Assembly (NCBI GenBank): GCA_025363575.1
Contig: JANYDM010000003.1
Coordinates: 1-64,000 of the forward strand
DNA: 64,000 nucleotides
Source of the DNA: Betaproteobacteria bacterium
Lineage (GTDB): Bacteria; Pseudomonadota; Gammaproteobacteria; Burkholderiales; SG8-41
Direction: 5' to 3'
Below are positions 27,180 to 35,065 of the stretch, piece after piece. Made by a program: the position numbers and the translations under genes. Under the pieces are notes generated by a model, which made no database searches, was not told the origin of the DNA, and saw only the letters and a list, made by a program, of their open reading frames with translations. Position 1 is the stretch's first letter. Each line of letters opens with the position of its first letter.

Positions 27180-29543
27180 CTAAACTTTACCGAGGGCCCG
27201 CAGGACGCGCTCGGGCGTGACGGGCTGCGCGGTGACGCGCGCCTTGAACGGGCGCAATGCATCGTTGATCGCATTCATCACCGCGCCAGGTGCGCCAGCG
27301 GTGCCGGCTTCACCGGCGCCCTTGGCGCCAAGTTCCGATGTTTTGGTCGGCGTGACGACATGGGCGATTTCCATGTCCGGCATTTCGCCCGCCATGGGCA
27401 CGAGGTATTCGGCCATGTTGCCGTTGAGCAACTGGCCTTCGGCGCTGTAGATGCAGTGCTCGAATAAGACGCCGCCGATGCCCTGCACGATGCCTCCGCG
27501 AATCTGCTCGTCGACAAGTTGCGGATTGATGATGGTGCCGCAGTCTTCGACGCACCAGTGCTTGAGCAGTTTGACGAAGCCGGTTTCGACGTCGACTTCG
27601 ACCAGGGACGCCTGCATGCCGTTAGTGAATGCAAATCCGTAGCCGCGCGGGGTGTAGTGGCGCGTCACGACCAGCTCGGACTGGAAATCCATGGGCAGCG
27701 TGTCAGGGCGGAAGTAGGCTATGCGGCCCACTTCGGCGAGCGGCAGCTTGACCTCGCCGGTGCGCACGTCGACTACATGATCGTTGCGCACGTCGAGCAT
27801 TTCGCCGCCCGTCTGCAAAATCGCCGCAGCCACTTCGAGAATGTGGGCGCGCAACACTTTGCCTGATTGCAACACCGCTTCGCCGCCGATGCCGGCGCCG
27901 CGCGACGCCCAGGTGCCGCCGCCATACGGCGTGGTGCCGGTGTCGCCCGTGATGACGCGCACCTTGTCGATGCCGACGCCGACCGCATCGGCAGCAATCT
28001 GAGCGAAGATGGCTTCAGTGCCCTGGCCTTGCTCGGTGACGCTGACCATGCACGTCACCATGCCGGTGGGCTCGAAGCGCAGCGTCGCGCCATCCTGAGC
28101 CGAGATGCGCGCGCCGCCGACGCCGTAGAAAGCCGGCGATGGGTTCGTCACCTCTATCATTGCAGCAAGTCCGATGCCGCGGTAGACGCCTTTCTTGCGC
28201 AGAACTTCCTGCTCATTGCGAAGCTTTTTGTAGTCCATGAGCGCCAGCAGCTTGTCGAGCGTCTGGTGGTGCGAGAGCTTCTCGAATTTCATGCCGGCCG
28301 CAGACGTATAGGGATAGGCGTCGTCCGCGATCAGGTTGCGGCGGCGGAACTCGGCCGGGTCCATGCCGAGTTTTTCGGCGGCAAGATCGACGATGCATTC
28401 CGTGATCGATACCGCGATCGGATGGCCGACGGCGCGGTACTGGCACGTCACGTTCTTGTTGGTGAAGACGACGTTAAGATTCGCGCGGTACTGCTTGTGC
28501 TTGTACGGGCCGCCGGTAAGATTGACGACCTGATTGCCTTCGATTCCGCTCGTCCTTGGATAAACAGAGTAGGGGCCTATCCCGGTCAAATCGTCGAGGT
28601 CGAACGCAAGGATATCGCCGGCCTTGCTGCAGGCGATCCGCAGCTTCGCCTTGTGCTCGCGTGCATGGATGTCTGTAAGGAAGGATTCCAGCCGGTCAGC
28701 GATAAACTTCACCGGGCGCTTCAGCATCACCGACAGCGCTGCGGTAGCCATCTCGTCCGGATACACGTGCACTTTGATGCCGTAGGAGCCGCCGACGTCC
28801 CTGGCGATGACGCGCACGTTTGCTTCCGGCAGGTCCAGATGCCGCGAAATGATGTCCTGCATCATGTGCGGCGCCTGCGTCGAGTGATAGACGGTGAGCG
28901 AATTTTCTGCCGCGTTGAAATCGGCTAGCAGCGTACGGGCTTCGAGCGTCACGCCGGTGTGACGGCCGAATTCGTAGGTCTCTTCGACTACGACGTCGGC
29001 CTTCGCGAAGGCTGCGTCGACTTCGCCGGTATCCAGCGCACGCGTGAAGCAGATGTTGTCGCCAAGGTCGGGGTGAATCACGTATTTGCCTGCGAGTGCG
29101 TCATCCATGTCGACGATGGCGGGCAATTCCTCCCATTCCGCGTCGATCAGGTCGGCCGCGTCTTCGGCCTGTGCGCGCGATTCGGCGACGACCGCGGCGA
29201 CCGCTTCGCCCTGCCAGCACGCGCGGTCGACGGCGATTGCGTGCTGCGGCGCCGACTTGATGCCCTTCAGGTGCGCGAGCACGGCAACCCACGGCTTGCA
29301 GTAGGCGGCAAGCGCCTTGCCGTCAACGACAGCGATGACGCCGGGCATGCTGCGCGCGCGCGTAAAGTCCAGCATGGCGATACGCGCATGCGCATGCGGG
29401 CTGCGGAAAAAGGCCACATGTGCAAGACGCGGCAGGCGCAAATCGTCGGTGTAAACGCCGCGTCCCTGCAGCAGGCGCTTTGCGTTCGCCCGCGGCACGC
29501 TTTGGCCGATGTACGGTTTGTCTGCTTTGCTCGCGTCGCTCAT
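27180..29543 (-). CDS. Molybdenum hydroxylase large (molybdopterin-binding) subunit, xanthine dehydrogenase family
   Basis: A protein of 787 residues. The N-terminal aldehyde-oxidase a/b-hammerhead domain begins IGQSVPRANAKRLLQGRGVYTDD. The molybdopterin domain has the conserved GGSYGIK, VTEQGQGTEA and YGGGTWASRGAG blocks, and catalytic Glu is expected in the C-terminal LGAKGAGEAGTAG. The active-site loop reads CQYRAVGHP instead of the CO dehydrogenase AYRCSFR or the form II AYRGAGR, so this is not a CO dehydrogenase. It would hydroxylate an aromatic, heterocyclic or aldehyde carbon. Gene order on the minus strand is FAD subunit, iron-sulfur subunit, large subunit. Confidence 0.9.
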   Translation of the reverse strand: MSDASKADKPYIGQSVPRANAKRLLQGRGVYTDDLRLPRLAHVAFFRSPHAHARIAMLDFTRARSMPGVIAVVDGKALAAYCKPWVAVLAHLKGIKSAPQHAIAVDRACWQGEAVAAVVAESRAQAEDAADLIDAEWEELPAIVDMDDALAGKYVIHPDLGDNICFTRALDTGEVDAAFAKADVVVEETYEFGRHTGVTLEARTLLADFNAAENSLTVYHSTQAPHMMQDIISRHLDLPEANVRVIARDVGGSYGIKVHVYPDEMATAALSVMLKRPVKFIADRLESFLTDIHAREHKAKLRIACSKAGDILAFDLDDLTGIGPYSVYPRTSGIEGNQVVNLTGGPYKHKQYRANLNVVFTNKNVTCQYRAVGHPIAVSITECIVDLAAEKLGMDPAEFRRRNLIADDAYPYTSAAGMKFEKLSHHQTLDKLLALMDYKKLRNEQEVLRKKGVYRGIGLAAMIEVTNPSPAFYGVGGARISAQDGATLRFEPTGMVTCMVSVTEQGQGTEAIFAQIAADAVGVGIDKVRVITGDTGTTPYGGGTWASRGAGIGGEAVLQSGKVLRAHILEVAAAILQTGGEMLDVRNDHVVDVRTGEVKLPLAEVGRIAYFRPDTLPMDFQSELVVTRHYTPRGYGFAFTNGMQASLVEVDVETGFVKLLKHWCVEDCGTIINPQLVDEQIRGGIVQGIGGVLFEHCIYSAEGQLLNGNMAEYLVPMAGEMPDMEIAHVVTPTKTSELGAKGAGEAGTAGAPGAVMNAINDALRPFKARVTAQPVTPERVLRALGKV

Positions 29544-29560
29544 TTCAGTCTATCTTTTTG

Positions 29561-29627
29561 TAACCGCCGATGAAAGCCGATAGAGACGTCGCTGCTTTTG
29601 AATTTCATCTGCGTTCATCAGCGGTTA
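29561..29627. repeat. Palindromic repeat of the CGCAGATAAACGCAGATAA family (degenerate copy)
   Basis: TAACCGCCGATGAAAGCCGAT and CATCTGCGTTCATCAGCGGTTA are inverted relatives of the unit seen at 32001, 41061 and 53770. This copy overlaps the last codons of the iron-sulfur subunit gene and fills the gap before the large-subunit gene. Confidence 0.6.
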
Positions 29628-30109
29628 TTTTTTGCTTTTAGCAGGCCCTCAATCGCATCGACGATCGCCTGATAGCCGGTGCAGCGGCAGTAGTTGCCGG
29701 AGATGTGGTCGCGGATTTCGTCGCGCGTAGCGCGCGGCTTGTTCAAAATCAGGTCTTGCGCTGCCATCAACATGCCCGGGGTGCAGAAGCCGCATTGCAG
29801 CGCATTGCGCTCGTGGAACGCACGCTGCAGATCGGCGATTTCGCCGGAATCGGACAGGCCTTCGATGGTCTCGACCCTTTTGCCGGCCGCCTGCACGGCG
29901 AGCATCAGGCAACCGCGCACTATCTTGCCGTCGACGCGCACCGTGCACGCGCCGCACACGCCGTGCTCGCAGCCGGTGTGCGAGCCGGTCAGGCCCAGGT
30001 CTTCGCGCAGGAAATCGATTAGGTGCTGGCGCGGCAGTATGCGCCGCGTCGTCGGCGCGCCATTGACGGTGAGCGTAGTTTCGACGGATTGATCCATAGG
30101 CTTGCTCAT
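29618..30109 (-). CDS. Molybdenum hydroxylase small (2Fe-2S) subunit
   Basis: A protein of 163 residues. The N-terminal plant-type ferredoxin domain contains CEHGVCGACTV. The C-terminal helical domain has CGFCTPGM and CRCTGYQ, giving the eight cysteines of two 2Fe-2S clusters. It passes electrons from the molybdenum site to the FAD subunit. Its ATG overlaps the stop of the FAD-subunit gene by 4 bp, so the two are translationally coupled. A repeat separates it from the large-subunit gene. Confidence 0.92.
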   Translation of the reverse strand: MSKPMDQSVETTLTVNGAPTTRRILPRQHLIDFLREDLGLTGSHTGCEHGVCGACTVRVDGKIVRGCLMLAVQAAGKRVETIEGLSDSGEIADLQRAFHERNALQCGFCTPGMLMAAQDLILNKPRATRDEIRDHISGNYCRCTGYQAIVDAIEGLLKAKNNR

Positions 30110-30960
30110 GCGTTCAAAGCGTTGAGAGCGCGCGCGGTAATCACACGTGCGAGGTGCAACTTGGTCGCGGGCGTCGAATAAGTGTCGCCGCTCGGGTCGA
30201 GATCGGAGGCCAGCGCTTTGGCGGCTGCCTCAATCACCGCAGGTGACAAGCGTTTGCCTTCGACTTCAGCCATCGCGGTTTTGGTGAGCACCGGCGTCTG
30301 GTCTACGCCAAGGTAGGCGAGCTGCACGTTCGACAGCACGCCATGTGTACTCGCCGCCATTGCCGCAACGCCGACAATCGCGTAATCGCCGCGGCGTCGC
30401 GTCAACTCGACGAAGGCGCTGCGCGAACCGGCAGCCGGCGCCGGGATATCAATCGCGGTCAATACCTCGCCCGGACCGATGGCGGTCGTATACAGCGCAT
30501 GGAAAAATTCGCGTGCCTTGACTTTGCGGCTGCCATTTTTATTCGAGATGACGAATTCCGCATTGAGGGCGAGACAGCACGCCGGCCATTCCGCTGCCGG
30601 GTCGGCGAGCGCGATGCTGCCGCCGAACGTGCCGGCATTGCGGATCGCGACGTGCGCGATGTGCGGCGCGGCCTGCGCGAGCAGCGGCAGCGTCCTGGCG
30701 ATTTCCGGCGAGCGCTCAACTTCCGCATGGGTCGTCAGTGCGCCTATGGTGACTTTGCCATTGGCAACCGTGATGCCGGCCAGCCCGGGTATGCCCGTGA
30801 TATCGATTAATAATTCCGGCGATGACAGCCGCAGGTTGAGCGCGGCAAGCAGGCTTTGCCCGCCAGCGAGCAGGCGCGCATCGTCGCCGTGCGTTTCGAG
30901 CAATTGAAACACCTCGGCGAGCGATCTGGCTTTGATATAAGCGAAGGGCGGCGCTTTCAT
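30106..30960 (-). CDS. Molybdenum hydroxylase medium (FAD-binding) subunit
   Basis: A protein of 284 residues of the CoxM/XdhB type. The FAD-binding GDDARLLAGGQSLLAALNLRL and NAGTFGGSIALADPAAEWP blocks are both present, followed by the CO dehydrogenase-flavoprotein C-terminal domain (FVELTRRRGDYAIVGVAAM). It accepts electrons from the iron-sulfur subunit and passes them to an acceptor. It is first in the three-gene operon and diverges from the lyase gene at 31123. No XdhC-type maturation gene is nearby. Confidence 0.9.
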   Translation of the reverse strand: MKAPPFAYIKARSLAEVFQLLETHGDDARLLAGGQSLLAALNLRLSSPELLIDITGIPGLAGITVANGKVTIGALTTHAEVERSPEIARTLPLLAQAAPHIAHVAIRNAGTFGGSIALADPAAEWPACCLALNAEFVISNKNGSRKVKAREFFHALYTTAIGPGEVLTAIDIPAPAAGSRSAFVELTRRRGDYAIVGVAAMAASTHGVLSNVQLAYLGVDQTPVLTKTAMAEVEGKRLSPAVIEAAAKALASDLDPSGDTYSTPATKLHLARVITARALNALNA

Positions 30961-31122
30961 CCTGAACCCTGATGCGGGCGGACTTACGTTGTTATGATTG
31001 CATCGTGATGAGTCCGCACGCCGCTGTCAAGAAAATCCCCGTCAGCCCGGCGCGCCAATTGCGAGCGCAATGACGGGCTGCTATATTCGCTCGCGCAGCT
31101 CAATTAAAAACAGGAATCTCCA

Positions 31123-31980
31123 GTGAAATCACCGACGATACGCCAGCTCGCGCAGACCGAGAAACCGCTTGTCCTGCCGGGTGCGCACGATGCGCTGTCC
31201 GCGCTGCTCATCAAGGAGGCGGGCTTCAAGGGATTTTTCATTGGCGGCTTTCAGACCGCGGGCGCACGCTACGGCCTGCCCGATATCGGGCTCGCCCAGC
31301 TTGGCGAATTCTCGGCCGCCTTCCGCGACATGATCAGCGCGTGCGACCTGCCGGTGCTGGTCGATGCCGATAACGGCTACGGCGACGTCAAGAACGCGGT
31401 GCATCTGCTGCATACCTACGAGCGCATGGGCGTGCAGGCCATGTTCATCGAAGATCAGGTGTCGCCCAAGCGCTGCGGCCACATGGCCGGTAAGCAGGTC
31501 GTGCCGACCGAGGAGATGGAAGCGAAATTGCGCGCGATGACGGCCAATCGGATGAATCCCGACACTTTCATAGTGGCCCGCACCGATGCCCGCGCGATAT
31601 ACGGTATGGATGAAGCGCTGCGCCGCGCCGAGCGCTACGTGCGCGCGGGCGCCGACGGCGTGTTTATCGAATCGATGCTGAACGAGGACGAGATCGCGCG
31701 CGCTGTGCGCGAAGTGCAGACTTGCCACGTCGCCAACATGCTCGAAGGCGGCATCACGCCGATCTTGAAACCTTCCGTGTTGGGCCAGATGGGTTACGGT
31801 ATCGCGCTCTACGGAATCACGCTGCTGCTACGCATCACGAAGACGATGCAGATGGCACTGGCCGATCTCAAGAGCGGCGAGTTGAAGCTGGTCGGCACCG
31901 GTACGCCGTTCGAGGAATACACCAAAATCGTCGGCGTCGAGAAGTGGCGCAAGATCGAAGCGGACTTTGGCGGAAAATAG
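31123..31980 (+). CDS. Isocitrate lyase/PEP mutase-family lyase (PrpB-like)
   Basis: A TIM-barrel enzyme of 285 residues. The metal site is in VLVDADNGYGD and the catalytic-loop cysteine in PKRCGHMAGK (the KKCGH motif of methylisocitrate lyase and oxaloacetate decarboxylase-like members). IVARTDARA and MLEGGITPIL are further family blocks. It cleaves or decarboxylates a 2-substituted dicarboxylate or 2-oxo acid; the substrate could be 2-methylisocitrate, oxaloacetate or a dimethylmalate-type acid. The start is GTG at 31123, preceded by GGAATCTCCA. It is divergent from the molybdenum hydroxylase operon. Confidence 0.85.
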   Translation: MKSPTIRQLAQTEKPLVLPGAHDALSALLIKEAGFKGFFIGGFQTAGARYGLPDIGLAQLGEFSAAFRDMISACDLPVLVDADNGYGDVKNAVHLLHTYERMGVQAMFIEDQVSPKRCGHMAGKQVVPTEEMEAKLRAMTANRMNPDTFIVARTDARAIYGMDEALRRAERYVRAGADGVFIESMLNEDEIARAVREVQTCHVANMLEGGITPILKPSVLGQMGYGIALYGITLLLRITKTMQMALADLKSGELKLVGTGTPFEEYTKIVGVEKWRKIEADFGGK

Positions 31981-32000
31981 TATTTAAACAAACCACATTG

Positions 32001-32093
32001 AGCCGCAGATAAACGCAGATAAAACCAAAAACAATTATTTTTCATGGTTTGGATTTTGACGTATCCGCGTTTATCTGCTTTTATCTGCGGCTG
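32001..32093. repeat. Palindromic repeat of the CGCAGATAAACGCAGATAA family
   Basis: The left arm AGCCGCAGATAAACGCAGAT (32001-32020) and the right arm TTATCTGCTTTTATCTGCGGC (ending 32092) are inverted copies separated by an AT-rich spacer. It lies between the lyase and DUF1330 genes. Confidence 0.85.
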
Positions 32094-32116
32094 AAATGCT
32101 TTAGCAGGAGGAGACA

Positions 32117-32419
32117 ATGCCAGCTTACTGGCTCGCGCGCTGCCGGATCGACGATCCGGTCAAATACAAGCAGTACACGGACCTCGTGCCCGGCATCATC
32201 GCCAAATTCGGCGGCAAGGTGCTCGCGCGCGGCGGGCGCTACAAGATTGTCGAAGGCCCGGAGAATTTCCAGCGCTTCGTCGTCATTGAATTTCCGGATC
32301 TGGAGCAGGCGGCCGCATGCCATGCCTCGCCCGAATATCAGAAGGCAGCCTCGTTCAGGCGCGACGGCGGCGGGGTAGTGGAGCAAGTCATCGTCGAAAG
32401 CGGCGACGCGACGAAGTAA
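32117..32419 (+). CDS. DUF1330 domain protein
   Basis: A protein of 100 residues covering one DUF1330 domain, a dimeric ferredoxin-like alpha/beta barrel. Typical blocks are YWLARCRIDDPVKYKQY, FGGKVLARGGRY and FVVIEFPDLEQA, then SPEYQKA. Function is unknown; members often accompany catabolic enzymes. An AGGAGGAG site precedes the ATG. It is cytoplasmic. Neighbours are the PrpB-like lyase upstream and a Bug receptor downstream. Confidence 0.88.
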   Translation: MPAYWLARCRIDDPVKYKQYTDLVPGIIAKFGGKVLARGGRYKIVEGPENFQRFVVIEFPDLEQAAACHASPEYQKAASFRRDGGGVVEQVIVESGDATK

Positions 32420-32439
32420 TCCGATCGCCGCATAAAATA

Positions 32440-32480
32440 AAATCCCCTCCCCCTTGATGGGAGGGGTTAGGGTGGGGGTG
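32440..32480. repeat. GC-rich palindromic repeat, copy 4, supplying a ribosome-binding context
   Basis: AAATCCCCTCCCCCTTGATGG and its inverted GGGAGGGG arm are followed by TTAGGGTGGGGGTGAGC. The end of the repeat lies directly before the next ATG, so its GGGGGTGAG may act as the Shine-Dalgarno of the Bug gene at 32488. Confidence 0.65.
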
Positions 32481-32487
32481 AGCAGTG

Positions 32488-33423
32488 ATGAGAATGATCT
32501 ACGCAGGTTTATTCATTGCGACTGCCGTGCCCGCTCTCGCGCAAAACTATCCTTCCAAACCCATACGCTTCGTCACCGGCGGCGGGCCGGACGCGATGGC
32601 GCGCCTGCTCGGCCCCAAGATGACCGCGACGTGGGGCCAGCAGATCGTGATCGAGGAACGCGGCGGCGGCGGAATACTGTCCGGCGAAACCGTCGCGCGT
32701 GCGTCGCCCGACGGTTATACGCTGATGCTGGCGACAACCACGCACACGATGAACCCGAATTTCTTCAAGCTCTCGTATGACCTGATACGCGATTTCGCGC
32801 CGGTGACCTTGCTGGGCAAGATTTCTTTCGTGCTGTCGGTGCATCCGTCGCTGCCGGTGAAATCGATCGATGAATTGATCAAACTCGCGCGCGCCAAAAC
32901 TGGACAGCTGAATGCGGGATCCGGCGGTACCGGTTCACCCGCGCATCTCATCATCGAATTGTTAAAAAGCCGCGCGGGTGTGAACATCGTGCACGTGCCG
33001 TACAAGACGGTGGGCCAGGCGGTGACGGCGCTGATCGGTAATGAAGTGCAGCTGATGTTCGTCGTGTCGCCGTCGGCAGTCCCGCAGATTCAGGCGGGGC
33101 GCATTCGTCCGCTCGCCGTCTCGACCCTCACGCGCTCGGCGAGCCTGCCCGACGTGCCGACGGTCGCCGAGTCGGGTTTGCCCGGCTTCGACGCGCCCGC
33201 CTGGAACGGCGTGCTGGTGCCGGCACGCACGCCGCCGGCCATCATCAACAAGCTGCATGCGGAACTCGTCAAAGACCTGATGCTGCCCGATGTGCTCGAG
33301 CGCATCGCCCTGCTGGGTTTCGAGCCGGTCGGCAATACGCCGCAGGAATACGGCGTGTTCTTGCGCGCGGAACTCGCAAAGTGGGCGAAGCTGGCGAAGG
33401 AGATAGGGGCTAAGGCGGAGTGA
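32488..33423 (+). CDS. Bug/TctC-family periplasmic solute receptor (short-loop type)
   Basis: A protein of 311 residues with a signal peptide (MRMIYAGLFIATAVPALAQ). The mature start is YPSKPIRFVTGGGPDAMARLL: about four residues of the usual VPFxPGG loop are missing, so the carboxylate-binding loop is shorter than in most Bug proteins, as also at 41188. Other family blocks (SPDGYTLML, VHPSLPVKS, HVPYKTVGQAV) are intact. It probably binds an organic acid for an unlinked transporter. A closely related 3' fragment lies at 34097 beyond a toxin-antitoxin pair. Confidence 0.9.
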   Translation: MRMIYAGLFIATAVPALAQNYPSKPIRFVTGGGPDAMARLLGPKMTATWGQQIVIEERGGGGILSGETVARASPDGYTLMLATTTHTMNPNFFKLSYDLIRDFAPVTLLGKISFVLSVHPSLPVKSIDELIKLARAKTGQLNAGSGGTGSPAHLIIELLKSRAGVNIVHVPYKTVGQAVTALIGNEVQLMFVVSPSAVPQIQAGRIRPLAVSTLTRSASLPDVPTVAESGLPGFDAPAWNGVLVPARTPPAIINKLHAELVKDLMLPDVLERIALLGFEPVGNTPQEYGVFLRAELAKWAKLAKEIGAKAE

Positions 33424-33485
33424 AGCTTTAACGCGACTCAACCGCGAGCCTAATGCTGCCGTTGGTGGGCATACTCGTCGCTGGG

Positions 33486-33806
33486 TCAGGCGCCGACCTT
33501 CCGGAGGGACTTGGGTGGAATATTGCCGAGTTCCTTCAGGATACCGGGCACCAGCGGTGCGAGGTGTTCCATGCGATTGCTGACTGCTTCAACGACAAGC
33601 ACAGCGATTGGCAGGGCGGCAAGGTTCTGCTGGAACTCAAGGTTCCCGTCCATCGTCAGGAACACATCGAATTCCGAGGCGGCGAGTCCGAGCAGCTTTC
33701 CATTCTTGATGCCTGTCCACCCGCTGCGCTGAACGGTGGAAACCGTGTGACCAACCAGCATTGCCGCAAGACGATGCGGTAGATCCTCGTCAAGCAGGAT
33801 GCGCAT
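33486..33806 (-). CDS. DUF5615-type PIN-like toxin
   Basis: A protein of 106 residues, start chosen at MRILLDEDLPHRL. The N-terminal Asp-Glu-Asp cluster in LLDEDLP and the later FDVFLTMDGNLEFQQNL correspond to the acidic residues of the PIN-like nuclease fold. DUF5615 proteins are paired with DUF433 antitoxins, as here. The gene overlaps the upstream antitoxin gene by 17 bp, which indicates translational coupling. RNase activity is inferred from the family only. Confidence 0.8.
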   Translation of the reverse strand: MRILLDEDLPHRLAAMLVGHTVSTVQRSGWTGIKNGKLLGLAASEFDVFLTMDGNLEFQQNLAALPIAVLVVEAVSNRMEHLAPLVPGILKELGNIPPKSLRKVGA

Positions 33807-34008
33807 CTGGGATGATTGCGGCGCGCGCCTCTTCAAGCACTCCTACCGCCAGTTCGCGACTGACGGACGGAAAGTCATCCAGGAAGACCTCCAACGAGTC
33901 TCCAGCCTCAAGGTGATCGAATAGCGTCTTGACCGGGACCCGCGTGCCAATGAAAACGGGGGTTCCGCTGTGGATTTCGGGGTCGACGGTGATCAGCGGC
34001 GTCTTCAT
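33790..34008 (-). CDS. DUF433-family antitoxin
   Basis: A protein of 72 residues. The DUF433 core reads ITVDPEIHSGTPVFIGTRVPV, followed by a predicted helix-turn-helix (LFDHLEAGDSLEVFLDDFP) for DNA binding. It would neutralise the overlapping DUF5615 toxin and repress the operon. The ATG follows AGATCCGCC, with only a weak ribosome site. The pair sits between an intact Bug gene and a Bug gene remnant. Confidence 0.85.
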   Translation of the reverse strand: MKTPLITVDPEIHSGTPVFIGTRVPVKTLFDHLEAGDSLEVFLDDFPSVSRELAVGVLEEARAAIIPDAHPA

Positions 34009-34096
34009 GGCGGATCTCCAGCGCAGGCTATCGCAACAGTATACTCCAGCAAATTTACCGGCCGTCTAAGGCTTCACTGATCAGCGTGCGCCGGAG

Positions 34097-34315
34097 TTGA
34101 GCGGCGTACTGGTGCCGGCGCGCACGCCTGCGGCCGTCATCACGAAGCTGCACACGGAACTCGTCAAAGACCTGCTGCCCGATGTGCTCGAGCGCATCGC
34201 CCTGCTTGGTTTCGAGCCGGTCGGCAATACGCCGCAGGAGTACGGCGTGTTCTTGCGCGCGGAGCTCGCGAAGTGGGCGAAACTGGCGAAGGAGATAGGG
34301 GCTAAGGCGGAGTGA
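34097..34315 (+). pseudogene. 3' remnant of a second Bug receptor gene
   Basis: About 72 codons match the C-terminus of the Bug gene at 32488 with only about five residue differences, for example AAVITKLHTELVKDLLPDV against PAIINKLHAELVKDLMLPDV. In the last 45 codons I see several synonymous changes and no replacement. That pattern suggests a paralogue that was functional for some time and then lost its 5' part, rather than a fresh copy. No start codon context or signal peptide is present. Confidence 0.85.
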
Positions 34316-34388
34316 CGCTCGTGCGTCGATCTGTAACGGATGCGGCTTCAAAAATCCAGAAATTATTTGCCGCCGATAAACGCAGATT

Positions 34389-34445
34389 GTCTAACGTGGC
34401 GTTCAGCCGCCGCTGTAGGCGGTCGGATGCAACGAATGGTTCGGG
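34389..34445 (-). other. attC-like integron recombination site 1 (57 bp), after brnTA
   Basis: Read on the minus strand, the site runs from CCCGAAC (R'', consensus RYYYAAC, first base off) through GTTGCATCCGAC, a CCGCC/GGCGG stem and CTGAACGCCAC to GTTAGAC (R', perfect GTTRRRY). Length and internal symmetry match the classic minimal attC. It begins 8 bp after the brnA stop. Its R'' complements the GTTCGGC at the other end of the brnTA segment at 6 of 7 positions. Confidence 0.7.
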
Positions 34446-34452
34446 GTCATTG

Positions 34453-34752
34453 TCATGCTCTGCGGGAATGGCGTTCCACATATTTTCGAAGCACACCATC
34501 CATTCGCGATTGCCAACCGTCGCCCGTGGACTTGAAGTACGCAACAACCTCGGGGCTGTAGCGAACCGAAACGAGCAGTTTCTTGTTCTCGGATTTCGGG
34601 CGCCCGCGTAGCGCTCGCATGGGTACCATGGCCTTCAGTTGCTTCGGCGTAAGCGGGAGAGCGTCGGGATCGCCTTTCGCCGCCGCGGTAATGGCCCGGT
34701 CTTCTTCGGCGGTGGGAATTATTACAGAAAGACGCTTAGGGGCGCTGGACAT
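34453..34752 (-). CDS. brnA: BrnA-family antitoxin
   Basis: A protein of 99 residues. The N-terminal part contains IPTAEEDRAITAAAKGDPDALPLT. The C-terminal ribbon-helix-helix (KLLVSVRYSPEVVAYFKSTG, then WQSRMDGVLRKYV) matches BrnA antitoxins. It binds BrnT and represses the operon. It overlaps brnT by 17 bp, with toxin first, the usual brnTA order. Together they fill one integron-type cassette bounded by attC-like sites. Confidence 0.88.
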   Translation of the reverse strand: MSSAPKRLSVIIPTAEEDRAITAAAKGDPDALPLTPKQLKAMVPMRALRGRPKSENKKLLVSVRYSPEVVAYFKSTGDGWQSRMDGVLRKYVERHSRRA

Positions 34753-35005
34753 AGTGTTTCACCTCACGACGATTGGCGCGGCGCAGACTAATGATCCTTC
34801 GCACTTCGCCTCGATCAACAAAGGCAACGTAGTACAGAATCCCGGTTTTCGGCGCGAGCGCGACCATACGCGTCTCGCTGTATTCGAACCGGCCATCGAT
34901 CCACACCAACGCTGCTTCCCAATCGAGTTCGACTGCCAGGATCAGGGAAACACCGTGTTTCGCTTGGTTTATTCTGTCTTTGGCTGGATCGAACTCAAAA
35001 CGCAT
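34736..35005 (-). CDS. brnT: BrnT-family ribonuclease toxin
   Basis: A protein of 89 residues with the BrnT core FEFDPAKDRINQAKHGVSL, then the DGRFEYSETRMVALA strand block and VRRIISLRRANRREVKHY, which carries the catalytic basic residues. BrnT is a small RNase inhibited by BrnA. The ATG lies 5 bases after a strong sigma70-type -10 element, so the message may be leaderless or nearly so. It is the first gene of the brnTA cassette. Confidence 0.9.
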   Translation of the reverse strand: MRFEFDPAKDRINQAKHGVSLILAVELDWEAALVWIDGRFEYSETRMVALAPKTGILYYVAFVDRGEVRRIISLRRANRREVKHYVQRP

Positions 35006-35010
35006 CTATT

Positions 35011-35039
35011 ATCGTAGCTACAATAAATACGCCTGTCAA
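35011..35039 (-). promoter_or_regulatory. brnTA promoter with overlapping palindromic operator
   Basis: On the minus strand, TTGACA (35039-35034) is separated by 17 bases from TACGAT (35016-35011). ATTGTAGCTACGAT (35024-35011) is a near-perfect 14-bp palindrome overlapping the -10, a natural BrnA operator. Cassettes rarely need a promoter, but toxin-antitoxin cassettes usually carry their own. Confidence 0.75.
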
Positions 35040-35065
35040 GGAAGCGACTCTCAGTGCTGAATGAC

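Noticed and set aside
27180..30960. Aerobic carbon monoxide dehydrogenase
   Set aside because: Subunit order fits CoxMSL, but the large subunit lacks the AYRCSFR active-site loop.
33486..34008. DUF433/DUF5615 pair as a fourth integron cassette
   Set aside because: No convincing R'' box or matching cassette ends could be found; only a weak hairpin lies downstream of the toxin gene.
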